From positions 248,001 to 312,000 of the forward strand of contig NZ_JAADZV010000006.1 in the NCBI RefSeq assembly GCF_010645075.1: a DNA stretch of 64,000 nt, given 5' to 3'. How positions within the stretch are numbered: the first letter of the stretch is position 1; each line of letters starts with the position of its first letter. A program made the translations under genes and the position numbers. This stretch comes from Flavobacterium limi (GTDB lineage Bacteria; Bacteroidota; Bacteroidia; Flavobacteriales; Flavobacteriaceae). Under the pieces are notes generated by a model, which saw only the letters and a list, made by a program, of their open reading frames with translations, had not been told where the DNA came from and did no database searches. Below are positions 54,596 to 63,975 of the stretch, piece after piece.

Positions 54596-57500
54596 TATTG
54601 ATGAAATATAATGAATGCTTTCTTCGTCTTCGGGATCTAAAGAAACAGATTGTGTCGTTGTTTTTTCCTGTGCCCAGGCAAATATCTGAGGCAGGATCAA
54701 TAATACGGCAAAGGTCGAAAATAATAATCCGCCAATAACCGCTCTTCCTAACGGGGAAACCTGATCGCCTCCTTCGCCATGACCAATTGCCATTGGCAGC
54801 ATTCCGGCAATCATCGCTACCGAAGTCATGATAATCGGACGAAGACGCAGCGCTGCAGCTTCACGAGCCGACTCTAAGGCGTTTCCGTTTATTTTACGCA
54901 GTTGTTCGGCATTAGTGACCAGTAAAACAGCATTCGCAATCGAAACTCCAACGGACATGATAATTCCCATATACGATTGTAAATTAAGCGTTGAGCCTGT
55001 GATAGTCAGCATTAACAACGCTCCCAAAACTACCGCCGGCACTGTGGTTAAAATCACCAAAGAAACCTTGAACGACTGGAAATTAGCGGCCAACATTAAG
55101 AAGATTACAAAGACCGCAACCAATAAACCGGTTTGTAAACTGCTTAATGTTTCGCTCAATACTTTACTCAGTCCAATTGGCGTGACAAACAAGCCACGTG
55201 GTAATTCGCCTAATGAACTGATCGCCGCATCTACATCTTTCGCTGCCGTCCCCAAATCGGTCTGATTGATGTTTGCTGTCACTGTAATGTATGGCATTGC
55301 CCCTAAATTGTCATTTTCACCGCTCACATAGCCGGGTGTAATTTTTGCTACGTCACTCAAAACAGGACGAAGCGAGTTTTTCAATACCGGAATTTCGCCG
55401 ATATCGGTTTTACTTTTCATTTGGTTCAACGGAACCTGAACCTGAACGTTTACAGATAAACCGGTTCGCTCGTCAATCCACGTATTTTTTTCGGTATATC
55501 GGGATGATGAGGTCGAAGCAATCAGCGAACGCGAAATATCATTCATATCCACGCCAAGCTCTGCAGCACGTGTTCTGTCAATATCAATATTCATCGCCGG
55601 ATAGTGAATCGGCTGACCAATTTGTACGTCCCTGAAATAATTTATTTTCTGTAATTTTTCAACGATTTGATTCGCATACGTTTCATTTCGTTTTTTGTCT
55701 TTTCCTGCAATTCGGATTTCAATTGGAGTAGGAGAGCCCTGACTCAAAACTTTGTCCGTTAATTCGATAGGCTCAAAAGTCATTTTTACATCAGGCAGCA
55801 CTTTTTTGATTCTTGCCCTGAATTCGTCTTTAAACTCATCCATATCAGCATGATAATCCTTTAAACTCACCTGAAAAACCGCTTCATGTGAACCTGCCAT
55901 AAACAGGTAAATCGGGTTGATGGAAAATAAAGACGGGTGCTGACCCACATAAATCGATGAAATTCCGATATGCTCATTGCCTACCATTTTCTTTAGTTCT
56001 TTCAAAACTACAATGGCTTTTTCTTCGGTACGTTCCAGACGGGTTCCGTCGGGAGCACGCATTCTCAGCTGAAACTGACTCGAATTTACTTTCGGGAAAA
56101 CATCTTTTCCAATAAAACTTATCAAAACTATCGCTAACACTGTTGCAGAAACCAGATAAGCAATACTCGTTGCTTTTTTATGAACAAATAAGCGGTCTAA
56201 AGTTCTCATAAAACGGTTTCTGAACCGCTCAAAAGCGCCCAGTTTTCCGTCATTATTAAAATCTTCTCTTTCGACCATTACTTTCTTTTGCGAAATCAGG
56301 TCTTTTTCAGATTCAGGTGTTAATCCGCAGGCGTTAAATTCGGCTTCATCGTCTGTAATTTCAGGTGTATGCTCGTGTTTTGGATGTGCTTTCATCAGCC
56401 AGTTTGCCATTACAGGTACGAAAGTTTGAGAAAGTAAAAACGAAATCACCATAGAGAATCCAATTGCCAAAGCCAATGGCAAGAATAACGCTCCGGGAAT
56501 ACCAACCATTGTAAACGCAGGTGCAAATACCGCCAGAATACAAAGCAGGATCAGTAATTTAGGTAAAGCAATTTCCTGACAGGCATCCCAAATGGCGAGT
56601 GCTTTTGGCTTGCCCATATCGAGATGCTGATGGATATTTTCTATCGTAACGGTACTTTCATCTACCAGAATTCCAATCGCCAATGCGAGTCCGCTCAGTG
56701 ACATTAAGTTGATGGTCTGTCCGAATAATTTCAGAAATAAAACGCCCGAAATAATCGAAATCGGAATGGTTAAAATCACAATTAACGCTGCACGCCTGTC
56801 ACCTAAGAATAATAAAACCATTAATCCGGTTAAAACCGCTCCGATAATTCCTTCGGTGATCAAACTTTTAACCGAATTGATTACATAAACCGACTGGTCA
56901 AATTCGTATGATAAAGTAACATCTTCAGGAAGCGTGCTCTGAATCTTAGGCAATTCGGATTTTAATTTCTGAACCACATCCCAGGTCGAAGCGTCTCCGG
57001 CTTTTGCAATACTGATATAAACCGAACGTTTTCCGTTTACCAAAGCATATCCATTCGTAACATCGGCACCGTCTTTTACGGTTGCCACATCACCTAATTT
57101 CAGGTTTTGAACCCCGCCTTTAAACAACGGAATCTGCTCAAAATCCTTAATTTCCTTAATCGTATTATTGGTTGGCGAAATATAGTTGATATCGCCAATT
57201 CTCACGTTTCCGGATGGCGCTGTCTGGTTGTTGATGCGAATCGCTTCTACAATCTGATCGGGCGTCATATTGTGTGAACGCAGCAAATCCGGATCCACGT
57301 TAACTTCTACGGTTCTTGGGCTTCCGCCAAAGGGAGCCGGAGACAATAAACCGGGAATAGCAGTAAACGAAGCACGAACATAAACGTTGGCCAAATCCTG
57401 TAATTCATTGTTGGAACGGATTTTACTGCTCAGAACCAATTGTCCGATTGGCAGGGAAGAAGCGTCAAAACGAATGATAAACGGAGGCTGTGTTCCGGGT

Positions 57501-57859
57501 GGAAATGCCGCCTGAATACGGTTCGAAAGAGCTCCTAATTCGGCAGCAGCCTGCGCCATATTGGTGTTTTCATAATAGGTTAATTTCATAATCATCAACC
57601 CCTGAATATTCTTGGTTTCTACCGATTTTATACCATTGGCAAAAGGAAGAATGTTCACATAATTTTTGGCGAAATAAGCCTCCATCTGATCCGGTGTATA
57701 ACCACCAAAGGGATGTGCAATATAAATTACAGGCAGGTTCATTTTCGGAAGAATATCTACCTTGATATCCTTGATGGCACCAATTCCGAAGAAAAATAAA
57801 CCGGCCACCAATACCAGTATAGAGATGGGTTTGCGGAGTGCAAAACGTATTAAATTCAT
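54569..57859 (-). CDS. RND efflux permease with an EF-hand-like loop
   Basis: A 1096-aa RND transporter (HAE1-like): MNLIRFALRKPISILVLVAG, LALAIGILVDESTVTIENIHQ (TM4; the usual aspartate pair is Asp-Glu here) and RLRPIIMTSVAMIAGMLP. It is about 40 residues longer than the first pump because of a hydrophilic insert after the sixth helix (about 490-550) that contains DFNNDGKLGAFE (533-544), a perfect 12-residue EF-hand loop, in a region expected on the cytoplasmic side. Substrates are unknown: drugs or, less likely, metal. It starts 12 bp after the TolC-like gene. Confidence 0.94.
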   Translation of the reverse strand: MNLIRFALRKPISILVLVAGLFFFGIGAIKDIKVDILPKMNLPVIYIAHPFGGYTPDQMEAYFAKNYVNILPFANGIKSVETKNIQGLMIMKLTYYENTNMAQAAAELGALSNRIQAAFPPGTQPPFIIRFDASSLPIGQLVLSSKIRSNNELQDLANVYVRASFTAIPGLLSPAPFGGSPRTVEVNVDPDLLRSHNMTPDQIVEAIRINNQTAPSGNVRIGDINYISPTNNTIKEIKDFEQIPLFKGGVQNLKLGDVATVKDGADVTNGYALVNGKRSVYISIAKAGDASTWDVVQKLKSELPKIQSTLPEDVTLSYEFDQSVYVINSVKSLITEGIIGAVLTGLMVLLFLGDRRAALIVILTIPISIISGVLFLKLFGQTINLMSLSGLALAIGILVDESTVTIENIHQHLDMGKPKALAIWDACQEIALPKLLILLCILAVFAPAFTMVGIPGALFLPLALAIGFSMVISFLLSQTFVPVMANWLMKAHPKHEHTPEITDDEAEFNACGLTPESEKDLISQKKVMVEREDFNNDGKLGAFERFRNRFMRTLDRLFVHKKATSIAYLVSATVLAIVLISFIGKDVFPKVNSSQFQLRMRAPDGTRLERTEEKAIVVLKELKKMVGNEHIGISSIYVGQHPSLFSINPIYLFMAGSHEAVFQVSLKDYHADMDEFKDEFRARIKKVLPDVKMTFEPIELTDKVLSQGSPTPIEIRIAGKDKKRNETYANQIVEKLQKINYFRDVQIGQPIHYPAMNIDIDRTRAAELGVDMNDISRSLIASTSSSRYTEKNTWIDERTGLSVNVQVQVPLNQMKSKTDIGEIPVLKNSLRPVLSDVAKITPGYVSGENDNLGAMPYITVTANINQTDLGTAAKDVDAAISSLGELPRGLFVTPIGLSKVLSETLSSLQTGLLVAVFVIFLMLAANFQSFKVSLVILTTVPAVVLGALLMLTITGSTLNLQSYMGIIMSVGVSIANAVLLVTNAEQLRKINGNALESAREAAALRLRPIIMTSVAMIAGMLPMAIGHGEGGDQVSPLGRAVIGGLLFSTFAVLLILPQIFAWAQEKTTTQSVSLDPEDEESIHYISSISKSKVGKS

Positions 57860-57871
57860 TAGGCGCTATAA

Positions 57872-59257
57872 TTAAAATTCATTTATAAATAAGTCAAAAT
57901 TGCCTGTTGCGGCTACTTTTAGCAAATACGACTGCCATACATTATTGTTGACAATATCGCGGTCGATTTCAGCACGGTTTAAAACATACATTGTCTGCGT
58001 TAAATCGGTTAAATCGGTCAGTCCGTTTTTGTATAAAGTTGATTTCTGCAGATAAGCTCTTTGTGCGGCGTTGACCTGAATCGGCGCTTCGGCGTAGTTT
58101 TCCAGAGTGATTTTTATTTTATCTTCGGCAAAATTCAGTTGCGATTTTAGTTCTCTGTCGGCTTGGTTGTATTCTTCCTGCAAGGCCTGAGAAACAAATT
58201 TTTGTGCACTGACCTGTTTGTTTGAGCGGAATGGAGTGGTTAAATTCCACGTAATTCCAACCCCGATTAAATAATTCGTACGATCCGGATTCACGCCATC
58301 CCAGTAATTTCGGTTAAAAGCAGTCTGATCAGTCGCATAAGACGAATCAAATCCTGAAGCTCTGGTCTGTAAAACCCCAAAAGCACTCATGGTTGGATAA
58401 TAAAAACGTTTATACAATTTAACCTGTTGATTGCTGTAATCGATTTTGGTTTTATAGAATTTCAACAAAGGATGCAGACTGTCTGTTGAAGCATCACTTT
58501 TGATAAGTTCTTTCGGAATCTGGGTTACAAAAAGAGTATCGGCTACAAAATCCTGTGGTGCAACGCCCATTAAATCGACCAGTTTATTGTTTTGTTCCTT
58601 GACGAAATTTTTAGCCAGATTCAAAGCCATTTTAGCTTTCGAAACTTCGGCTGTAGCCAAAGTAGAATCGACTCCGGCGAGTAATCCGTTTTTTACCCTT
58701 GCAGCTGCCGTTCTTTTAAAAACTTCTGCACGATTTAAATTCTTTTGCTGCGAAATAAGTAATCGCTGACTTGCCAGTAAATTCAAATAAGCGGCAGAGA
58801 TTTTAATTTCGAGTTGGAATTTCTCCTGATTCAGATCGTTTTCTTTCGCCTGAATATCAACTTTCGCTAAATTGATTTTTTCTTTTGCTTTTCCGAAAGT
58901 AAAAAAATCCCAGTTCATATTCACCAGATAAAGAGCACCAAAAGCCGAATTCCAGTTTTGTTCCGGAAGCGGTAATCCGGAAGATGCAACGCCCAGACCT
59001 CCAAAACCATAGAGAGGCCCGTTTTGTCCGTTTACGGTTCCGTAATCCTGCTGTGCTGATAAATTCAGGTTAGGCAGGTAGTCACGGCGGGATTGTTTAA
59101 GGCTTTCCCGTGAAGCATTCGTATAATTGTTTTTTGCTTTTACTGAACCGTAATTTTCAAGCCCGGTTTTTATGGCATCTTTTAAAGACAAGGTTTGAGA
59201 ATGACTGTTTAGGGCAAAAATCAGGAAAAATAAAAAGGTAATTTTTTTGAAATACAT
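57872..59257 (-). CDS. Outer-membrane efflux protein, TolC family
   Basis: About 461 aa from ATG 59257, which gives a signal peptide (MYFKKITFLFFLIFALNSHS). The upstream ATG at 59284 lies inside the -7 promoter box at 59282-59289, so it cannot be used. Unlike the first pump's duct it lacks a lipobox. Motifs SLKDAIKTGLENYGSVKAK, NLNLSAQQDYGTVNG and a helical coiled-coil DREIDRDIVN-like end fit OEP domains. First gene of the second efflux operon. Confidence 0.93.
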   Translation of the reverse strand: MYFKKITFLFFLIFALNSHSQTLSLKDAIKTGLENYGSVKAKNNYTNASRESLKQSRRDYLPNLNLSAQQDYGTVNGQNGPLYGFGGLGVASSGLPLPEQNWNSAFGALYLVNMNWDFFTFGKAKEKINLAKVDIQAKENDLNQEKFQLEIKISAAYLNLLASQRLLISQQKNLNRAEVFKRTAAARVKNGLLAGVDSTLATAEVSKAKMALNLAKNFVKEQNNKLVDLMGVAPQDFVADTLFVTQIPKELIKSDASTDSLHPLLKFYKTKIDYSNQQVKLYKRFYYPTMSAFGVLQTRASGFDSSYATDQTAFNRNYWDGVNPDRTNYLIGVGITWNLTTPFRSNKQVSAQKFVSQALQEEYNQADRELKSQLNFAEDKIKITLENYAEAPIQVNAAQRAYLQKSTLYKNGLTDLTDLTQTMYVLNRAEIDRDIVNNNVWQSYLLKVAATGNFDLFINEF

Positions 59258-59281
59258 AAACCCAAGTGTGAAATTATGCAC

Positions 59282-59289
59282 CAAATTTA
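59282..59289 (-). promoter_or_regulatory. -7 promoter box of the second efflux operon (TAAATTTG)
   Basis: TAAATTTG on the minus strand, an exact TAnnTTTG, 25 bp before ATG 59257. It decides the start of the TolC-like gene. Confidence 0.65.
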
Positions 59290-59419
59290 TTTCTGAAATC
59301 AGAATAAAAACCTTTATAAATGATGTACGCCACTAATAAATGACGAATTGAATTTGTCATTTTTTGGAAAAAATAATTAAATATTTGTTCGTACTTTGTA
59401 AACTATTTAAGTGCAGAAG

Positions 59420-60454
59420 ATGAATAAAAAGTTGAGTAACATGATGGAAAACAAATGGTGGCAGGAAATTGCCGTTGTTCTTTTTTCATTCACGGTTTAT
59501 ACCCTGAAAAATGACTGGATGCTGTTTAGTTCTTTCGTATCTATTTTGATGGGAATTTTTTTCTACTGTATTTTATACATGCATGCTCAGTTCAACCGAT
59601 TTTTTATACTTCCGGTTTTATTCAAAAACAAAAGACCTGTAACATATGTTTTTCTAACACTTTTAGGGGTATTTCTTTTCTCACTCGTTTTATATCAGAT
59701 TACTTCTTTAAGCATGTTTGCGAACTGTCGCTTATACCAGAATTCACACCAGCGCAGTTATATCTATCAATTGGCCAGTGTTTTGGGGACATTGGTTTGT
59801 ATTTTGAGCCCGATTATTGTTTTTAAATTTTACAGGATCAATAAAAAACAAACAGACGAAACGCTGCTTTTCAACCAAATGCAGCTGAATTCATTAAAAG
59901 GGCAGCTGAATCCACATTTTTTATTCAACACCTTCAATACACTTTACGGAATCAGTTTAGAATTTCCCGAGCGAACTCCGGATTTGATTATGAAAGTATC
60001 ACAGTTAATGCGTTACCAGCTCGAAAGCAATAACAAACAATGTGTTTCCCTTGAAGCAGAACTGGAGTTTATAAACAGTTATATTCAACTTGAAAAAGAA
60101 CGTGTCGGGTATCGTTGCGACATTACCTACGATTGTAAAATTGACAACGAAAATGCCTATAAAGTGTCGCCAATGCTGTTGATTGCTTTTATAGAAAATG
60201 CTTTTAAACATGGAACCTGCGCAATCGAAAAATGTTTTGTACGCATTATAATTACAGTCGAAAACGGTTTATTGCATCTGCATGTAGTCAATTCTATTCC
60301 GAAGAAAACGGATGTAGTTTCTACTAAAATTGGTTTGAAAAATACAATCGAAAGACTGAACCTGATTTATGGTAAAGAATATAAATTAGACATTCAGGAG
60401 GATAAAAATACGTATATCGCAGATTTGAAAATACAACTGAAAAAGTTTGTATAA
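59420..60454 (+). CDS. LytS/YehU-type sensor histidine kinase
   Basis: About 344 aa from ATG 59420 (a GTG at 59411 would add three residues). Four hydrophobic helices occupy about 15-140 and no separate sensor domain is present. The His_kinase box is QLNPHFLFNTFNTLYG, with the phosphorylated histidine near residue 166, followed by an ATPase domain with LIAFIENAFKHG and a short G-loop (IGLKNTIERLNLIYG). It shares an upstream region with the second efflux operon and overlaps the regulator gene by one base. Confidence 0.92.
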   Translation: MNKKLSNMMENKWWQEIAVVLFSFTVYTLKNDWMLFSSFVSILMGIFFYCILYMHAQFNRFFILPVLFKNKRPVTYVFLTLLGVFLFSLVLYQITSLSMFANCRLYQNSHQRSYIYQLASVLGTLVCILSPIIVFKFYRINKKQTDETLLFNQMQLNSLKGQLNPHFLFNTFNTLYGISLEFPERTPDLIMKVSQLMRYQLESNNKQCVSLEAELEFINSYIQLEKERVGYRCDITYDCKIDNENAYKVSPMLLIAFIENAFKHGTCAIEKCFVRIIITVENGLLHLHVVNSIPKKTDVVSTKIGLKNTIERLNLIYGKEYKLDIQEDKNTYIADLKIQLKKFV

Positions 60455-61161
60455 TGAAGGAGACCAAAAAATGCATTATCGTTGATGATGAGCCGGCAGC
60501 GCATTATGTTCTGGCCAATTACATCAAACAAAACCCACAATTAGAGCTCGTTTTTCAGGGCTATAATGGGGTAGAAGCAATGGATTACCTTCGGGAAAAC
60601 AAAGTTGACCTGATGTTTCTGGATATCAATATGCCCGAAATTTCAGGAATGGAACTGCTGAAAATAATTCCAACACATCCTAAAACGATTTTAACGACTG
60701 CTTATTCTGAATTTGCCCTTGAAAGTTATGATTACGGAGTGATTGATTACCTGCTGAAACCGATTTATTTTCCAAGGTTTTTAAAAGCAATTGACCGTTT
60801 TTTTGCTACAGAAAATGTAAAAAACAGGGAAGAAGAAGTCATCAACTCAGTTACTGTAAAAGTCGATGGTTATTTTATGGATATCGGATTAGACCAGCTT
60901 TTGTTTGCGCAGAGTTTTGGTAATTACGTAAAAATCCACACTTTAAAAAGAACATATTTAGCATCAATTACTACTGCCGAATTAGAAAAATGCCTGCCTG
61001 AAAAAAGCTTTATGCGTATTCATAAATCGTATATCGTAGCATTGGATAAAATTGAAGAAAGCGAAAAAGACTTTGTGGTGATAAAAAATGAAAAACTTCC
61101 AGTTGGTATTACCTACAGAAGAGAATTAACTGACCGACTAAAGAATAAAGACCATATATAA
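60454..61161 (+). CDS. LytTR-family response regulator
   Basis: A 235-aa regulator. Receiver domain: acid pocket IIVDDEPAAHYVL, phosphorylated Asp57 in MFLDINMP, Thr/Ser TTAYSEFALESYDYGVIDYLLKP with Lys102. The LytTR DNA-binding part (IGLDQLLFAQSFGNYVKIHT; FMRIHKSYIVAL) follows from about 130. The start codon overlaps the kinase's stop. The pair lies divergently next to the TolC-RND-adaptor operon, so it may control it; that is inference from position. Confidence 0.94.
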   Translation: MKETKKCIIVDDEPAAHYVLANYIKQNPQLELVFQGYNGVEAMDYLRENKVDLMFLDINMPEISGMELLKIIPTHPKTILTTAYSEFALESYDYGVIDYLLKPIYFPRFLKAIDRFFATENVKNREEEVINSVTVKVDGYFMDIGLDQLLFAQSFGNYVKIHTLKRTYLASITTAELEKCLPEKSFMRIHKSYIVALDKIEESEKDFVVIKNEKLPVGITYRRELTDRLKNKDHI

Positions 61162-61205
61162 GAGTTCAGAAATAAGTGCTTACTAATTCAGTTATTTCAA
61201 AAAAG

Positions 61206-61239
61206 AAGCCTGCTAAGATTTATTTCTGCAGGCTTTTTT
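61206..61239 (+). terminator. Rho-independent terminator of the two-component genes
   Basis: Arms AAGCCTGC and GCAGGCTT with a 14-base loop and a TTTTTTG exit on the plus strand. Confidence 0.85.
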
Positions 61240-61380
61240 GATTCATTACACACAACAATTGAACAGTCTTATATTTTACTTAAGATTATAATATTTTTAG
61301 GAAACTTCATTCTTAATTCATTTATAAGTAGTAAATTTAGTACTGTTTTCGGAATTATTAATTCTTTAAATGATTGAAAA

Positions 61381-61854
61381 ATGAGAAGAATATCTTTAAT
61401 TTTCATTGTGTTCAGCTTCAGTTTTTTAACTGCACAGGAAGGAATAAATATGAAAAAAACAGTGACACCTCCGGAACTGGTAAGAGCAGCTTTTGAAAAA
61501 GAATATCCTGGGAAAACAGCTGTCTGGTCTGAAGAATATGTAGGCGATGATAATGATGAAATCCGTTATGAAGCGAAATACAATGTAAACCATACTACAA
61601 AAGCACTTGCGATTTATGACAATCTAGGAAATATGAAAGCGTATGAGCTGCAGATTCCTTTGAGTAAACTCCCTTCAAAAGCACAAACCTATCTTAAAAA
61701 AAATTATCCGGTAAAAACGATAAAAGAAATTGCAGTAGTGGCGGATGATAAAAACAAAACTACTTATGAAGTTGGAGTCGAAAAAGATTCAAAGTTTTAC
61801 GATGTCATTTTTGATGCAAATGGAGGATTTAATGTCAGCATCGAAAAAAATTAA
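61381..61854 (+). CDS. PepSY-like secreted protein
   Basis: A 157-aa exported protein (signal IFIVFSFSFLTAQ). Two repeats of the PepSY-like/DUF2874 type are visible: PPELVRAAFEKEYPGKTAVW with YEAKYNVN, and LPSKAQTYLKKNYPVKTIKEI with YEVGVEKDSKFYDVIFDANG. Such small periplasmic proteins are common beside two-component genes in Flavobacteriia and may modulate envelope proteins. Own promoter. Confidence 0.85.
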   Translation: MRRISLIFIVFSFSFLTAQEGINMKKTVTPPELVRAAFEKEYPGKTAVWSEEYVGDDNDEIRYEAKYNVNHTTKALAIYDNLGNMKAYELQIPLSKLPSKAQTYLKKNYPVKTIKEIAVVADDKNKTTYEVGVEKDSKFYDVIFDANGGFNVSIEKN

Positions 61855-61890
61855 AAGAAGCTTACTTACTAATTCAGATATTTAAACGAC

Positions 61891-61921
61891 AAACCCGACG
61901 AGTTTTTAGCTCATCGGGTTT
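61891..61921. terminator. Bidirectional terminator between convergent genes
   Basis: Arms AAACCCGACGAG and CTCATCGGGTTT (one mismatch) with a 7-base loop; TTTGTTTTTTT exits on the plus side. It serves both the PepSY-like gene and the convergent SDR gene. Confidence 0.88.
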
Positions 61922-61943
61922 TGTTTTTTTATTCTTCAGGAGA

Positions 61944-62708
61944 TTATAAAAATATTCCTCCTGCAACCTCAATACGCTGTCCGTTAACCCAACGGGATTC
62001 TTCAGAACATAAAAAGGCAACTACACTGCCAATATCGTCAGGCAGACCAACTCTTCCTAAAGCGGTCATTGAAGCAATCTGTTGATTTAATTCATCATTA
62101 TCCCGAACAGCTCCGCCTCCAAAATCAGTTTCAATTGCACCAGGGGCGACAATGTTAACCCTGATTTTCCTATCTCCCAGTTCTTTTGCCTGATATTTTG
62201 TCAAAGTTTCAATCGCGCCTTTCATCGCAGCATAGGCAGCATAACCCGGGAATGAAAATCTTGCCAGACCGCTGGATATATTTACAATTGCACCGCCATC
62301 GTTTAGTATTGGCAATGCTTTCTGAGTTAAAAAGAAAGGTCCTTTAAAATGAATATTAGTCAACAGGTCAAATTCTTCTTCAGTAGTTTCTGCAAATGAA
62401 TTATGAATTCCGATTCCGGCATTGTTTACTAAAAAGTCTAATTTATCGGTTTTAAAAATATTCTTTAATGAAGAAGATACCTGTTCTAAAAAGGAATCAA
62501 AAGAACCGGACTCCGCAACATTTAACTGAATTGCAGATGCTCTCTGACCTAAGTTTTCAATTTCTTTTACCACTTCTTCAGCTTCGTCTTTTTTGCTGTT
62601 GTAGGTGATAATAACATCGGTTCCTTTTTTAGCAATTGCAATTGCCATATTTTTTCCTAAACCTCTGCTTCCGCCTGTAACTAAGGCGATTTTTGTATTT
62701 ACTGCCAT
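61944..62708 (-). CDS. SDR-family oxidoreductase
   Basis: A 254-aa classical short-chain dehydrogenase. Cofactor motif VTGGSRGLGKNMAIAIA (TGxxxGxG), NNAGIG, catalytic serine in VNISSGLARF and Tyr-Lys in YAAYAAMKGAIE, then APGAIETDFGGG. NADP is favoured because basic residues follow the second strand (NSKKDEA). The closest functional class is 3-oxoacyl-ACP-reductase-like, but the substrate is open. Transcribed towards the PepSY-like gene. Confidence 0.92.
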   Translation of the reverse strand: MAVNTKIALVTGGSRGLGKNMAIAIAKKGTDVIITYNSKKDEAEEVVKEIENLGQRASAIQLNVAESGSFDSFLEQVSSSLKNIFKTDKLDFLVNNAGIGIHNSFAETTEEEFDLLTNIHFKGPFFLTQKALPILNDGGAIVNISSGLARFSFPGYAAYAAMKGAIETLTKYQAKELGDRKIRVNIVAPGAIETDFGGGAVRDNDELNQQIASMTALGRVGLPDDIGSVVAFLCSEESRWVNGQRIEVAGGIFL

Positions 62709-62797
62709 TTGATTTATCTTTTAAATTGATAAGTCAAAGGTAGGAGTGAAGCCTTGTTCGGAATTTGTAAATATCAAACCGATGTTTGCGAAATTCA

Positions 62798-62876
62798 AAT
62801 AACAATAACAATGACAATAACAATGACAATAACAATGACAATAACAATGACAATAACAATACAATAACAATGACAA
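62798..62876. repeat. 12-bp tandem repeat (AACAATGACAAT)
   Basis: About six and a half units of AACAATGACAAT, the last slightly broken by a shortened AACAATAC unit. It lies between divergently arranged SDR start (62708) and AraC gene end (62933). There are no spacers, so it is not a CRISPR. Confidence 0.9.
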
Positions 62877-62932
62877 TTTCAAAAATCAACTTCTAACTCG
62901 AACTTTAAACTTTAAACCTGAAACTTTCAAAA

Positions 62933-63838
62933 TTAACTTCTAAAAGCTAATGGTGTCAAAGAGGTTTGTTTTTTAAAGAAATTCGAGAAATGTGCCAGTT
63001 CTTCAAAACCAAGCGAGTAGGCAATTTCAGAAATATTCCAGTTGGTTTGTCTTAAAAGAATTTTGGCTTCGCTGGTTAATCGGCTGCTGATTAACTCGGT
63101 TGTTGTTTTTCCACTGTTTTCTTTTAAAACTTTGTTTAAATGATTTACGTGAACCGATAATCTTTCTGCGAAATCTTTTGCAGTTCGCAGTTCTAGCCTC
63201 TGATGCGGTGATTCGATAGGGAACTGTCTTTCTAATAACTCAGCAAATAAAGAAGAAACCCTTGCGGCCGAATTGTGTTTGGAATACAAGGCTGTTACTG
63301 GCTGTAATTTCTGCCCGAAGTGAATTAATTCTGCTACATAATTTCGGATTAGATCGTATTTATAAGCATAATCAGAATTGATTTCATTTTGTATTTTGCT
63401 GAAAATGAATTCAACTTCTGTAATTTGTTCGTCCGAAAGCTGAAAGACAGGAAAACCGTCCGGAGCAAAAATGGGAAGTTCGTTTAAAACAATTCCGCTC
63501 TTATTTAGAAATTCATCTGTAAATACACAGAATTGTCCTGTCTGGTTGGCGTCCTGCGGAATGTAATTATAAGGGATTTTAGGTGTGGCAAATAAAAGGG
63601 CCTGTTTATCAATTTCAATTATTTTATCCGCATATTCGGCTCTGTTTCTGCCTTTAATAAGACTTATTTTGTAATAAGCTCTTCGGTTATAAGGCATAGT
63701 GCATTTTCCCAAAAGCTCTTTAATATTAAAAACATTGAACTGGCAGATCTCTTTTTGAATGCAGTTATCTAACAACGAATTGGATTCGTTATTGGTTAAT
63801 TCTGCAATTTCTTTATAAAATGGTTCGAGGGAATTCAT
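62933..63838 (-). CDS. AraC-family transcriptional regulator
   Basis: About 301 aa from ATG 63838 (MNSLEPFYKEIAELTNNESN); the upstream ATG 63862 is possible but adds an unusual leader. The N-terminal cupin-like domain is followed by two helix-turn-helices (DFAERLSVHVNHLNKVLKEN and NISEIAYSLGFEELAHFSNFFKK) ending in the TPLAFR signature. It resembles regulators of small-molecule-inducible genes and may act on the SDR gene next to it; the effector is unknown. Confidence 0.92.
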   Translation of the reverse strand: MNSLEPFYKEIAELTNNESNSLLDNCIQKEICQFNVFNIKELLGKCTMPYNRRAYYKISLIKGRNRAEYADKIIEIDKQALLFATPKIPYNYIPQDANQTGQFCVFTDEFLNKSGIVLNELPIFAPDGFPVFQLSDEQITEVEFIFSKIQNEINSDYAYKYDLIRNYVAELIHFGQKLQPVTALYSKHNSAARVSSLFAELLERQFPIESPHQRLELRTAKDFAERLSVHVNHLNKVLKENSGKTTTELISSRLTSEAKILLRQTNWNISEIAYSLGFEELAHFSNFFKKQTSLTPLAFRS

Positions 63839-63876
63839 ATTGTTTTGATTTGTAAAATTCAAATATACGAAACTAA

Positions 63877-63975
63877 TTGTGAGTTGTGAGTTGTGAGTTG
63901 TAAAAGGTGAGATGTGAGATGTGAGATGTGAGATGTGAGATGTGAGATGTGAGATGTGAGATGTAAAATGTAAAA
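63877..63975. repeat. 8-bp tandem repeats (GAGTTGTG then GAGATGTG)
   Basis: Three units of GAGTTGTG, a GTAAAAG interruption, then about seven units of GAGATGTG. Upstream of the AraC gene. A likely site of slipped-strand length change. Nothing else is seen to the window end. Confidence 0.9.

Noticed and set aside
62798..62876. Possible CRISPR array
   Set aside because: Uniform 12-bp units without spacers; no cas genes in the window.
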